Origin: Dactylonectria macrodidyma
Taxonomy: Eukaryota > Ascomycota > Sordariomycetes > Hypocreales > Nectriaceae
Assembly: GCA_020744425.1 (NCBI GenBank)
Contig: JAGMUV010000007.1
Location: forward strand, 1,302,001-1,366,000
Direction: 5' to 3'
Length of the DNA stretch: 64,000 nt
Numbering within the stretch: the stretch's first letter is position 1; each line of letters begins with the position of its first letter. The notes beneath the pieces are model-generated. The model did no database searches. It had not been told where the DNA came from and worked only from the letters and a program-made list of their open reading frames with translations. Below are positions 12,354 through 24,162 of the stretch, in pieces. Position numbers and translations under genes: made by a program.

Positions 12354-14004
12354 ATGTCCGTCTCGGCCGTGGCTTCTCTGCGGCCTGTTCACGGCCAATG
12401 TCTCCGGCATGCCACCTCCGGCTTGCTGTCGGTCCATCTTCGTTCGCGCTCTGCCGCCATCCACATCCACGCCATCGTGCCCCTCCGACCCGAATCCTTA
12501 CAGCGAAGCTTCCAGACCTCATCGAGATCCAATTCCTCCAATGCCCCCAATCCAACTACCGGAAAGGGTCTCTCAGATAAGCAGAACCAACTGCCACGGA
12601 AGCAACAACCGGCTCAACCTCAAATCACATTTCGCAAGTTCGCTGGCCGGGCCCTCGCCGCTGGGCTTCGAAGTCTCATGACTGCCTTGAGCCCAACTGG
12701 TATAAAGACGGCATTCCGCCAGAGCCCCGGAACTACTGCGTTTGCATTGGCAATGTACGGCCACAGCCCCTCTCCCTCCGATTACTCCCGCTAATCCAAC
12801 CAGCCTACTTGTCATTGCTATCATGGCTGGCTATACTGCGAAGCTCTACTTTACCTACTTCTACCACCTCCAATTCACAAGATACCCGAAGCCCATTGCC
12901 AACTCCCTCCGACGTGCTCTCTATTACACAAACATCAGCCCCGACCCTGAGCTGGCCCTCAAGTATTACAAGCGAGCTATGGAGCAATGCGCCGATCACG
13001 GCCTGGATCCCTTTTCCGACGAAGTCCTCGGCATCCGAATCCAGACCTCGTACTGGTTACAGAAGATCGGAAATTATGATGGCACCATTCACGTCCTCGA
13101 AGCCGTTTTGGGAGACCTCAAGAAGTGGGTTGACGTCATGGAGCAGTCGGTGCGTGACGGGAAGATTGATATTGCGGGAAAACTACTTGTCCCCGCGTCA
13201 AAGCAGCCTGAGGTGATGGAGGTCACAGAGAGTAAGGAGACAGAGGTCGAATCTGCCGGCAGACCCGAAGACGACGACTTCGTGCCCGAGAATCTTTGGC
13301 ACAAACGGAGGCGGCTTCTCGTCAAGGCTATAGGAACATCTGTCAAGCTGGGAGAACTGTACGCAGACGAGCACGTCCTTGACCCTGACAACTCCCAGAA
13401 GCACTTGATATGGGCTGTGGAAGCCGCCCTGAAGGAGTTCGGCCGCCGGAAGACCGAGGGCGTAAAGGAGGGCGAAGGCGACTGGCTCTCCCCCGAGGAG
13501 ACGGGCGGCGTCATGGAATCCCTCGGCCGCGACTACGAGAGAAAGTCGCAGTTTCACCTCGCCATCCCCCTCTTCTTCCAGGCCCTCCGCCTTTGCGAGA
13601 CTCCATGCCACCGTGCAGTCATCATGAACAACCTCGCTGCCACCTTTGCTCAACATCCCATGTTCACCCCGACCTTGGCCGACCAACCTTCCGACGCCCT
13701 GCGCGAGCTACATGACCCAGCCATGCCGACCACCCGTAAGGATTGCCTCGAGGCCGCCTTAAACTGGTCCAAGAACGCCTACCTCCACGCCAAAGATGTC
13801 CAGGGCGACGATCGCACCCCTGAGTGCGACGAGGCCTGTGCCGTCGCTCTCTGCAACTGGGGTGACATCGCTGCCATGATGGGCAATACAGAGCTCGCTC
13901 GCAAGAAGTACGACCAATGCATCGAGATGAGCAACAAGCTTGATTTCCCCCACGCTGCCAAGCAGGCCCGTGGCGGTCTCGCAAGTCTGAGCGCCAAGGC
14001 CTAG
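12354..14004 (+). CDS. Mitochondrial inner-membrane TPR protein, MGR3-like
   Basis: Likely an adaptor of the mitochondrial i-AAA protease, as yeast Mgr3 is. Two exons, 12354-12754 and 12804-14004, give 533 residues; the 49-base intron has donor GTACGG and branch GCTAATCC. The N-terminus is Arg/Ser-rich with few acids, a typical presequence. One hydrophobic segment (about residues 126-147, AFALAILLVIAIMAGYTAKL) is formed only when the intron is removed, which supports the splice. After it comes RYPKPIANSLRRALYYTNIS, then PDPELALKYYKRAMEQC, a TPR helix pair. Further TPR-like helices lie in the C-terminal third. The start was set at the ATG in CCGCCATGTC rather than an in-frame ATG 43 codons upstream. 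The Mgr3 assignment rests on layout and remembered motifs. Confidence 0.8.
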
Positions 14005-14494
14005 GGAGAGACAGACACAGGATATTTTGTCCATCAGCCTCGATGGGTGGGTGGATACATGTATAAGAAACAACGCTTTAAAAAAAAAGAAACCTCCCGT
14101 CAAAGAGTCGGAAGTTGTGAAGGAGACATTAGTATTCTCACCTGGCCAAGGTATACATACACTGACGCTAGATAATCAATGATTTTCTATTCTTTCTTGA
14201 CAGATTCAACCCTGTACACATGTAGATGTATGAAGTCAAATGTATAAGCATTACCACCTCCTCTATCAAACGTCTTCAATAACGGTACTTCCCAAGAATC
14301 GCAATGTCCGTGTCATTCATGGGGCTAAGACCTCTGACTCAGAGGTTGGCTTTAAAACACATACCTAACAATGCTTGCCATCATTCGCAAATTTGCCCAG
14401 ACCTAAGCTCCTGACAGACATCGTTTAGCTGTCTACGATTATACGCCGTACTCCTCCAATCCGTTCCATGCCGTTCCAGTTCCCAGTTCATAAC
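14005..14494. other. Convergent 3' region
   Basis: The MGR3-like gene and RAD52 end toward each other here. The stretch is AT-richer than the coding DNA around it and holds 3' UTRs only. No gene was seen. Confidence 0.6.
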
Positions 14495-16183
14495 TTACGC
14501 GATCTTTTGTCTTTTCGCTTCTAAACCGCCGGCTGTTGATGCGCTAGTACTTGTGCCGCTTCCATTCGCGGGGAGATCAGCTAGGGGAGGTCTCCCGCCA
14601 TTAGCATCTCCTGGAGGTGGTCGCTTCATTGTTGGCGGTTTATACGACCCCCTGTTTGCGAGTGGACTGCCTGGTCCACCTGGCGCGCCTATTCGACGGG
14701 CCTGATCCAGGGAAGGGTGGACCATGTTTCCCCGAGCACTCTGGGAGCTAGGAAAGGACGGCCGGACAGGTGTGAAACCACCTGCATTTTTCGGAGTCTC
14801 GGTGGTTGCCTGACTGTTTGCTGGGGCGACATGTTGACCAGCTTTTGAGACAGGTTTAGAAGACGAGTGGTCGATGCCTGGAGTCTTTCGGATAGAAGGG
14901 CTCTCTGCCTTCGGGTTGAAGGCCTGTTGCCCTTGAGGGACTGAAAGCCGAGTATTAGTCGAACCTTGGATACTGGCCTCAGGCAGCTGGTTGACTGCTC
15001 TGGCGGAGAAGAAGCCAACAGACTCTGGAGCATTTCCAGTGGCGAGGGCAGGCGGACGTGGTCGAGGGCCCCCGACTTGGTTTGGTGTTGTTGTTGCTCG
15101 AGTCCCGGGAGCAGGTTGGGGCCGATTCGATTGACCTTGTTGTCCAGCATTTGAGGGCACTGGGCGTAATGGCTGACCTTGGTTCGGTGTTTGAGGGGGG
15201 CGATTCATGGATCCCCCAGAAAGTGACCTGTTCGGTTGGTGGACAGGTTGTTGTACTGGTGGGCGGTTAACGCTGCTGGCACTTTTCTCACTCGGGGCTT
15301 GCCCGATGATAGACGTTGATAGCATAAATTCGTCAGTGGGATCGTCGTCTTCTGGGACGCAGAAGTCGGCCTCATCAAGCTCTACAGACATTCAGCCTCG
15401 AATTCCTCAAATCCATCCGAGGAGAGCATACCTCCAAGAAAGTCCTCAAACGAATCTGTGACTGCAAGAGTCGGCTCAGTCTTAATGGCCGTGACTGCTT
15501 TAGCCATGGTCTCGGGAGGCTCGACCCGAACCGTTTCCCGCTTTATAAAGTCAGAGTGGCGATGCAGGTTGTTCTGGTCGAATTTCTTGACCGGCTCAGC
15601 CTTTATCTTGGTGACCTGCTTGACGTAATCCTTGTCGTAGATGCAGTTCCCCAGCACGCTACCAAAGCTCCTCAACGCCCGCTTCATTCCATCTGTGGTA
15701 CCCTCCTTCTTGGCCTTCTCGAAGGCCATTGCTTTCCCTTTCGCATTTTCGATCGACCCGTACCCAATATCTTCGTGGTAGGTCCCATCGCGGAGTGTGA
15801 TTCGAACGATGACTGACAAGCCGATGCTAACACGCTGAGTTTGGGGATTCTCGTCGGCGAAGTCGACTTGGATATTTTGAATTGATGATGACCACCCATT
15901 AAAGCCAAAGACTTCGTTTGCAAGTGTGATACACTTCTCGGCTGTGAGGTAATGTACTTTGCTGCCTCCTGGACCTGCGCGCGCTGAGATGTACTCAGGA
16001 CCAAGTTGCTTATCGAGTCGAGCTGATATGGTGGCAATTTCCTTGGCTGTCCATTCTGAAACTCGAGGTCTCGCCTCCTCAAACGGGTTGGACACTGTCG
16101 TGTGTTGTTGACCTGGGCTAGAAGAACGGTCAGAACGATGAAGAGAGTACACGGCGAGCTACTCTCGAAACCTACGCAGGCAT
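14495..16183 (-). CDS. RAD52: DNA repair and recombination protein RAD52
   Basis: Recombination mediator that anneals complementary single strands and loads Rad51 in nuclear homologous recombination. Three exons, 16183-16176, 16117-15432 and 15381-14495, give 526 residues. The first coding exon is only 8 bases (ATGCCTGC). Joining it yields MPAPGQQH and keeps the frame, as seen in other filamentous fungi. The conserved N-terminal DNA-binding domain runs about residues 20-190, with LGPEYISARAGPGGSKVHYL, NEVFGFNGWSSS and YGSIENAKGKAMAFEKAKKE followed by GMKRALRSFG. Exon 3 begins ELDEADFCVPEDDD, an acidic patch found in fungal Rad52. The rest is Pro/Gln/Ser-rich and disordered, where Rad51 and RPA binding would lie. 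It ends in a basic KRQK tail. Confidence 0.95.
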
Positions 16184-17752
16184 GGTGGAGGGTCGAGCAA
16201 TTCACGCCGCTATATCGTCATTTAGATGTAAGCTCAGTTCAGAGACAAAATGTTCGCGATGAGCTGTTACTTGGTCGTATAACGCTTCGAATCGGAGCTG
16301 CTATTGAGGGCGCAGCTGGATGGGGGTGGTGAGAACGCGTTCACGGAGCTTGGAAGGCACTGGCGCGTCCTGCCTAACATGACGGGAGAGCACGTGACTA
16401 GGTGCTTTGAAATCGGGCCCACTTTTTGGACCACCTCCCCGATCTCCGGGAGGTCCCGCAGATTTCCCCACTGGTTTTCAAGCACTAATTATTGCCAGCG
16501 GCTTTTACCAACCTTCTCAATATCAGCTTATTCTTCCAAGCCAAATACTTGGCCAAAGCGGATCGAACGTTAACTTCCATATTATGCGTTATGATCTAAC
16601 CGTTCAAACTTTACAGTTTACCTGAGGGGTGAAGGTTGGCGTTGGTTAGACTGACGCGGGTCAAGCACTTCTTACGGAGATGGAGGCTTGGCGTGGAGAT
16701 CCCAAGATGCCACACAAACATGAAGGGAACAGCCTCTGGAATAGGTTCCTGCACATCTCACGCCTCATCGGACTCAGACCGGTGTATCGTTCTCATCATT
16801 GGCCTCCTATGGGATTTCGCAGCGAATAAGTATCGGCCTGATGCCTACGGGACTCATTGGCGCTGCGCGCTTAAACGAACTCAAAATAACAATCAAGAAT
16901 CCAAAGCCATGCATTTGAGCTCCCAAAAAAACATAAATACGCCCGAACATGAATTTTCCATCAATTGAATTGGTTGGGGCTTGTTTCATAATAACTAGTC
17001 CGCTTGGACAAGGTCCGTGAGCGTTCAATCACGGCGTCAGCTTGACGACAAACCAGGGTTTCATGGCACAAGTCGATGGACGCTGAAGAGCAGTATGGGC
17101 GCTAAGCCTGATCAAAAGCTCGTCCCAACTCGTTCCCAGAAGTAGTCCCTGTCTGGAAGGATATGAAGGAACATAGAATCCACTTCGATTCGATTTCTAA
17201 ATTATCCTTGGGATCGCTGCGAGACTCTCGGCCGAGATCTGGTCCGTCTTGACTACTCATGCCATGTAGCCTGAGCCGGAGGCGTGGAAGTGACTGATTA
17301 TCATATGGACTGCTAATCGGATCTTTATAGGACTATCTTATTTTGCAAGACGAGAAATTCGTATCACATTCGACGTGCACATATTCCAGACTACCGCTCA
17401 AACCGCGTTGTGATTGCAGTCATCTGCTTGGGCTTGGGTATCCCAGGTTGATGATGGGTAAAAGTGTGCTCTCTACATACAGGCATCATGTGGTCTGTCC
17501 ACACTCAGGTACGAAAGAAAGAAATTCAGATACATTAATAATCCCTGCTACTCATGAGTGAAGAAAAGGGATATCAACAAATGCAGACAAACGCCGCCCA
17601 ACCCGCCGTGGCATGAAATGAGGTGCCTGATAAGTCTATGCCAGCCCTTGATGCCAAATGAAAGTCGTCAAAATGATGCGGCCATGATATATGCAGTGGT
17701 GACTAGTCCGGAGCGCCGTGTTATGCAATCGTGTTCCTCTTGAAAGGTCGGT
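16184..17752. other. Gene-free stretch
   Basis: This is 5' flank of RAD52 and 3' flank of STS1. Only short frames without domains were seen. No repeats or RNA genes were recognised. Confidence 0.5.
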
Positions 17753-18759
17753 CTAGAAAGGTCCAACTCGAACCGGAGCGCCATATGAACCGGAAATCAA
17801 TTGGTTCAAAATGGAGTTGGGATCCGAGGAGCTGGAGGACGATCCGTTTCCGTTTGGCCCCATCCATCCAACGCTGCTGCCCATCGCACTGATTGCACTT
17901 GCCAAGCGTCCTCCAGATTGCTGGTTGTGCTGAGATAGGGTCTGGTCCCATCCTCCTGAGTGTAGGTTGAAGCCTCCGCCTCGCTTGGCCGCCTCGTTAA
18001 TAACCAGAGCCCATGCCTTGGAGATCTCCTCGTATGCATTTTCCTTATGGTGACGGTAAGCATGGGGTTCCCAGTCCGGGAGCTTGTGGATGAGGTTGGT
18101 GGCGCCATCGAGGAACTGGAGCGACTTGGTGGGTTGTGTCTCAATGGGAGGAAGGAACTGAGGTGTAAAGTCGAAGAGGGCGTCAATCAAGCCAACCATG
18201 GCGTCCTTGACTCGATAGTAGGTGTATTCCGCACTTGACTCGCCATAGGGGGCGGCATCCTTGAGTTTTTCCAGATAATCGTCCAGGACAGCGAGAGCAG
18301 AAGAAACAGTTGGACGTGGGGCGCCAGAAATAACCTCCTGGCCAATATCAGGATGGCGTTCGCATATCCGCTCTAAGACAGTTCGGAGTTGGGAGGTATC
18401 GAGGGTCTCGAGCAGTCGAGGGAGGGAGAGCGGTCGACCGATGAGCTCATTCGATCGGATCTTCTTCGATGGTCGGCTGAGGGCTCTGGCGGAGATGGCA
18501 GGAGAGCTCTGGGGCGACATGGCCTCGTCGCCATCCTCGTCGGCTTTTCGCTTGCGGGAGGTCATGTTGTGAAAGGGTGATACTGGGGAGGGATTAGTGA
18601 TGAGGGACGGCAGGGCGGATGGAAGAACATGTGCGAGTAGTTGGGTGAAACGTAGAAGGCGAGCGTTAAAAAATACTCACAGGATCGCTGAGGTGAGAGA
18701 CGAGGGTTTTCGTGTTGATGAGGGAACACTGGAGGTTGTGGCGAGAGCAAAACGTTCAT
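17753..18759 (-). CDS. STS1: Nuclear proteasome tethering factor Sts1/Cut8
   Basis: Anchors the 26S proteasome at the nuclear envelope and is needed for nuclear protein turnover and mitosis (fission yeast Cut8, budding yeast Sts1). Two exons, 18759-18681 and 18582-17753, give 302 residues. The intron has donor GTGAGT and branch CACTAATCC. Exon 1 encodes MNVLLSPQPPVFPHQHENPR, and the junction gives RSLSPFHNMTSRKRKADED, a conserved N-terminus with a bipartite nuclear signal; a model starting at the internal MTSRKRK would lose it. The Cut8 helical domain covers about residues 75-250, with LPRLLETLDTSQLRTVLERI, CERHPDIGQEV and YTYYRVKDAMVGLIDALFDF. The tail is Ser/Gly-rich. Confidence 0.93.
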
Positions 18760-21409
18760 GGTGGAGAACAGGAAGTCACCCGAGTGCACTGGGCGGGAGC
18801 CGTGATGGCGTCGATGAGGTGATTACGGTTCCAACAGAGGATGGTGGGCAACTGAAGGCCGATGAAATAGTGAAAATCGTTCGGTAGATGGGTGAGGCGG
18901 CGGTTTAGAAGAGCCAAGTGCCGGCGGGAAGGTGCAGAGTGCGTCGAAAGAAGCCCCGGATGTGCAAAGCTGAAAGTGTGGAGGAGGAGAAGGGAGGTCG
19001 GGGCGGGAGTCTCAGCAGAAAGCGGTCAACAGCGGCGGCATGGGTATGTCCGGCGGCGAAACGCAGGCCGGCGCAAAAAAGATTGCGTTGTTAAGGGTAG
19101 CGTAGTGTCAGGTAGCGTGGGTAGGTAGCCTGTAAAGGTAGCCTGTAAGGTAGGTAGGTGCGCAGGCCAGCCAGCGCAGAGCAGGTGGACAAGACAAGGT
19201 CGGCGGGTGGGGAGGTGAGATGGACGGATTGATAGGGTTGATTGGATTGGGTTGCGCATGGATTGGGCCTCTGTTTTGGGCTGCCGGATGTGACCAAACG
19301 AGGCGGGAAAGGTGAAGTGAGACGGGGGGAGGGCGAAATAGAGACGTCGAGAGACAAACTGAGCGGAGCTGAGAGTGATTGAAATGCTCTCTGCGGCTAG
19401 GCCACCACTCGTTGGTCCCTGCGGTCGTTGCAGTCACCGAGGGGTTGATTCGCTGAAGCCAGGTTCTAGGCCACAACTGGGGCAAAAATGCAAGCAACTG
19501 GCACACCCACCCACTGGAGTGCGCTGGAACACCCCCAGGGGGGCGCCGCCACCGCACGTGATTTCGGGGCATCGGGCGGCTTGCTAGCGGTGCCGTAGCT
19601 GTGCCTCTTCAGTGGGAAGCCCAGTGGAAGCCAGTGGCAGCCAGCCGGTGCTCAGTGGACCATCCCAGATAAACAGTGGGCTACAGGGCGCGCTACAGGG
19701 TACGCTACAGGGGTGGGTTGGGTTACATGGAGGGCCCGCGTGGCATGGCCGTGGGGCATCTCAGCTCGGCTGTTGCCATTTTGCCATCCACAGGTGGTCG
19801 TCCTTTTGTCTTGCGGCGTCATCCTGCCCCTCAGGACGCCTAGACCGTAATGCAAACATCCAGATCATCGACTGCAATTACGTCCGAGCGATTTGACGGA
19901 CGGGAGCCTGGTGGGCTTTCAAACCCGGGCTTTTATCCCTCTCTAGACCCTTGCAGCTCAGTTTAATTTTTTCCGAGTCATTCCTACCAAACTCCACCAA
20001 CAAACCCCCTCTGGGTGCTCCTTCAGTCGGCTGCCCGTCTCGTCTCGGTGTGTCCGGCCGGCGCCGGCTGCGGGCGGCGCCTTGGTTCTCTAACTTGTCT
20101 CCCCGCCCCCGGGCCGGCTTCATCAACAAGTCCAACCACAGCACGAACCAGAAATACTACCAGTCTGGCTCCCTCGATGACCTCTCCCCCTTATTGATGC
20201 AGCAGGGCGAGAGCATTAGCCGGTGACTACCGCGACAAGGCCGAGTCAAAGTTGCGCGTTTGTCTATTTCCATCGTCATTCTGACTTCGCACCTTGCTGC
20301 ACGCAAGTGTCTGTCTTTGCCATGCCTGACCCTGTTGCCCGCATCTCTGGTGTGGCGCCATCCGATGCCATCCCAAACCAAGCTCCATGCTAAGCACTCG
20401 AAAGCATCCAATCCCGTACACTGTGCGGTGGTCACCCGGCCTTCTGGTTCAGACTAGCTAGCAACCCCTCCTCCTCATGCTCGACATCTAAGACATGCCA
20501 GTGCTCGTTTGACTTTCATCTCTTCATTGGATTCGTGCGGAAATGCCATCAAACTCTGCTGTCCCCCATTTCCGACTTAGAATATCGTGGAGCACAATTA
20601 CTGCATAACCAACCTCGAATCAAGCTTGTGTATGTTCGTTGGGTCTGCAACTGCGCCTCTGCAGCAACACACAATCGAGGGGGGGACTCAGACAGCGCCA
20701 ACAAAAAAGGAAACGTCTTGTCGATTAAGACACTGCCCATCAGACATGTTTAGCTGTTTCGTGGCATTCACCGTGGCCATGGTGCAGCTAACGATCTGGT
20801 CCATAACATGCAGCGGCGCCAGACTTTCGGCCAAGGTTGCAAGTTTCATATCCGCCCCAGGACCGCGCCAAAAATCACCAGATTCAGTTTTTTTACTAAA
20901 GAAAACTTCAAAACTTTGTCAGGCTGTCAGGTTCTCATTTTTCAGGGGTTGCCAGCTCTCCAGGTAATTTGTCATTGCTTCGATACTGGTACAGCGCGCA
21001 AGGAGACCGGGTACATACTAGCCACTTGTACGTCATAAGTCAATCACAGCAGAGAATTCGACAACCCGACGGATCATGACAGCAAATATTTCGGTGAACA
21101 CCAATGGAATTTGTTTCTCTTAATCTCGCACATCTCTATTCATGCAAATACTAGCCCAATCCCTGAATCAAGGAGCTTGGCTTTCATGTGTTGGATCCAG
21201 TCGTAAGAGCCGTTGAGGCCCCGCATCGGACTCCAGTCGCCTCTCTCCCAGGCTGACCAGGGTCTCGAACAAGGACCCCCATACTTTCCCGTCTCTTATC
21301 GCTTATCGTACCAACCACTCGCAAAAAAAAATCTGGTCGCATTGGAACTGAGGCTTATCCGTGGTGGACTCGTCTCGACATTCACTCATCATCAAAACAG
21401 ACCAACACA
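18760..21409. other. Gene-free stretch with short degenerate repeats
   Basis: No supported gene lies in these 2.65 kb. Short direct repeats are visible: GGTAGCCTGTAA-type words at about 19111-19165, CCAGTGG(A/C)AGCC words at about 19610-19660, and GCTACAGGG words at about 19680-19712. The left end is the STS1 promoter and the right end the NOP13 promoter. Confidence 0.5.
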
Positions 21410-22750
21410 ATGGCGATCAAAGAGAAGAAGGAAAAAAAGGAGAGGAAAGAGAAGAAGGTGAAGAAGGAGAAAAAGGAGAAGGAGTCCGAGAAGCCAGATG
21501 TCGACATGGTTGACGAGGCCGAGGAGGTCCAAGAGCCCGAGAAGCCCGTCACCTCCATCGAGACTGAACAATCCGACGAGCCTGCCGCCGAGCCCGCCAT
21601 TGAGCCTTCACAATCTAGCAAACGCAAGGCAGATATCGAGGAGCTCGAAGTCGACGTTTCTGCCCCCGAGCCCCCTTCTAAGCGCGCCCGCCGTGCCCTC
21701 AAGAAGGGCAAGTCCCTCCCCGCCAAGCAGGACAGCGACGATGAGACGACCCCAGGCGAGAAGAAGGGCAAGAAAGAGAATGCTCGTTCCGAGCACGGCG
21801 TCTGGATTGGAAACTTGCCCTTTTTCGTCGGTCCCGTCGAGTTGCGCAAGTGGCTCGTCGACAACTCGGGCGGTGTCATCACCGACGACGTGATCACTCG
21901 CATCAAGCTGCCCACCAACAAGGTCCCCGGCCGGGATAAGGAAGCCAAGCCCACCAACAAGGGATTCGCTTACGTCGACTTCACAGAGATTGGCCCCAAG
22001 GTCGCCGCCATCGCCCTCTCCGAGAACGACCTTGGCGCTCGAAAGCTCCTCATCAAGGACTCCAAGTCCTTCGAAGGCCGCCCCAAGAAGGAACCCGAAC
22101 CGGCCGAGCCCGGCACGGCCGCCGAGGGCGACTCAGCGCAGCAGAAGCAGGCCGCCAACGCGAGCTGCAAAATCTTCGTGGGCAACATGGGCTTCAAGAC
22201 GACAGACGAGGACCTGTCGCGGAACTTTGAAAAGTGCGGCGAGATCGACTGGGTTAAGGTCGCCACATTCGAGGACACTGGCAAGTGCAAGGGATACGGC
22301 TGGGTCAAGTTCAGGGAGCCTGACGCGGCGGCGTGGGCCGTCAAGGGGTTTGTGAAGATCAAAGAAGAAATAGAGACGGAGGAGGACTTCAAAGAGGGGC
22401 CCGACGACGACGACGGCGACGAGGACAAGAAGCCGCAGCAGAAGCAGTTCAAGATGCGCAAGTGGTGGGTCAACCGAATGCTCGGCCGCGAGCTCAAGAT
22501 CGAGCTGGCCGAAGACGACCAGCTGCGCTACAAGAAACGCTTCAAGAAGAACCCCAACGCCGATAAGGACGACAACTCACGGAGTCGGGCGCCACCGCGC
22601 AAGGCCTACAGGCCAAACGATATGGGTGATGGCGCCAACGGCGCGGACAGTGGCGCCTCGAAGCCGCTGAAGGAGTCGGACGACATCATGACTGCGAGGT
22701 TGACAGGCGCGGTGGTGAAGCACACAGGTTCGAAGATGACGTTTGACTAG
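21410..22750 (+). CDS. NOP13: Nucleolar RNA-binding protein Nop13
   Basis: RNA-binding protein of the nucleolus associated with pre-ribosomes in yeast. It is a single exon of 446 residues. The N-terminus is Lys/Glu-rich, with nuclear signals KRKAD and KRARRALKKGK. The first RRM covers about residues 130-220, with WIGNLPF (132-138) and KGFAYVDF (184-191). The second covers about 253-345, with KIFVGNMGF (254-262) and KGYGWVKF (294-301). A conserved block, KMRKWWVNRMLGRELKIELA, follows RRM2 and is characteristic of fungal Nop13. The C-terminus is Arg/Asp-rich and disordered. The start ATG sits in an A-rich context (ACACAATGG). Confidence 0.92.
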   Translation: MAIKEKKEKKERKEKKVKKEKKEKESEKPDVDMVDEAEEVQEPEKPVTSIETEQSDEPAAEPAIEPSQSSKRKADIEELEVDVSAPEPPSKRARRALKKGKSLPAKQDSDDETTPGEKKGKKENARSEHGVWIGNLPFFVGPVELRKWLVDNSGGVITDDVITRIKLPTNKVPGRDKEAKPTNKGFAYVDFTEIGPKVAAIALSENDLGARKLLIKDSKSFEGRPKKEPEPAEPGTAAEGDSAQQKQAANASCKIFVGNMGFKTTDEDLSRNFEKCGEIDWVKVATFEDTGKCKGYGWVKFREPDAAAWAVKGFVKIKEEIETEEDFKEGPDDDDGDEDKKPQQKQFKMRKWWVNRMLGRELKIELAEDDQLRYKKRFKKNPNADKDDNSRSRAPPRKAYRPNDMGDGANGADSGASKPLKESDDIMTARLTGAVVKHTGSKMTFD

Positions 22751-23059
22751 GCAACTTAGTAGGGAATCAGGCAAGGAAAAGAATTCACGTTTAATATACC
22801 CACAATCATCGCCATTGCACGCCTTCATCTAGTGTTTCGCGACATGATACTTACCATTTGGGCTGCCTCGCGGGATTATAGTTCCGCATATCCCGTCCCG
22901 GCCGGCCGGAGGTGAGCGGCCCGCTGATTCGTTCCCCCGCTTCAAGCCTCCATGGACCGTGAGCCGTGACGTCGATGCAATACACGTTGACTTCGCAACA
23001 GTACTTCAAGAGAACAATAACCTTACCCATTCTGTTGCAACACGTCTTCCCGTTTCATC
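22751..23059 (+). promoter_or_regulatory. NOP13 3' flank and promoter of the DsbA-like gene
   Basis: These 309 bases separate two same-strand genes. They contain GC-rich words (CCCGTCCCGGCCGGCCGG) in the middle. No defined promoter element could be assigned. Confidence 0.4.
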
Positions 23060-23886
23060 ATGTATGAATCACAGGTCACCTTTACCATCGATACAATATG
23101 TCCTTGGTATGTTAGCACTAGTTACAGCTCTCAGAGGCATATCTCATATATCTCTGAATCCTCACGCTCTCATCTTGAGACCACATCGCTCACTCTCAGT
23201 TTTAGGACATACTTGGCCAAGAAGAGGCACCTCTCCCTCCTTCTTCTCATTCCCACCACCTAGTCCTCACTAACACCCTCCAACTCAGACTCGACCAGGC
23301 CTTATCCCAAGTCCAGTCCCCATCTGTCACCTTCTCGCTACACTTCGACCCGTACCAGCCATCCGCGGACCTCCCTGAAACGATCCCGGACCGCTCTCAA
23401 TGGGCACTAGAGCACAAGCATAACAACAACCCTGCGGCGCAGGAGCTCTACCAGGCTCATATGATAGGCCTCGCAGAGCCCCTGGACGCGCCCCTCGCCT
23501 TCGCCGGCCCGACGGGCAACACGCTCCACGCGCACCGCGTCATCCAGCTCGTCCAGGAGTCGGGGGGCGCGACCGCGACGAACCGCCTCGTGGATGAGCT
23601 CTTCCGGCTCTACTTCGCCGAGGGCTGGCACCCGACCGCCCACGACACGCTCGTGACCGCGTGCGTCGCGGCCGGCGTGTCGGAGGAGCAGGCGAAGGTG
23701 TTGGTGACTGACCGTGAGAAGGGGTTGAGGCAGGTGAAGGAGAAGATTCGCAACGTGGGGATGGATACCGACGCGGTACCGGTTGTAACGGTGGAGGGAC
23801 GGCGAAGGGACTTGACGCTGACTGGGCTAAAGGAGGTCAAAGACTACGTCAAGGCACTAGAGACTATCATCAAGGAGAGCTCATAG
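23060..23886 (+). CDS. DsbA-like thioredoxin-fold oxidoreductase (FrnE/HCCA isomerase type)
   Basis: Thioredoxin-fold protein of the DsbA/FrnE family, probably a cytosolic oxidoreductase or glutathione-dependent enzyme. Exons 23060-23106, 23206-23226 and 23289-23886 give 221 residues. Exon 1 ends in FTIDTICPW and exon 2, 21 bases long, continues TYLAKKR, so the active site reads CPWT and lacks the second Cys of the usual CPWC. Exon 3 begins LDQALSQVQ and contains GNTLHAHRVIQLVQESGG, the conserved family helix, then LVDELFRLYFAEG. Intron 2 (23227-23288) has no GT donor; it fits only as GC-AG with branch CACTAAC. Joining exon 1 straight to exon 3 would make an immediate stop. The substrate is unknown. 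Confidence 0.8.
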
Positions 23887-24162
23887 ATACTCCAAGGGGC
23901 CCTAGTAGTAAATTGATGCTTAGGGTTTACAGCACACATATCTAATTTCATAAGATTTGGGATTGAAGCTATATACATATGAACATTGCTGCGTCAAGTA
24001 TCATGATACGTAAGGTACATTAAAGAAAGAAAAAACAGGCTAGAAATCATGGTATCATATCTCATCAAAAACCACAAAAACTCCTGCCTCACCAGACCGT
24101 ACTTTTCTCGCGAATTCCATGTACACTCATCGTAGACAGTTGCTTTACAAGAACACAAACAC

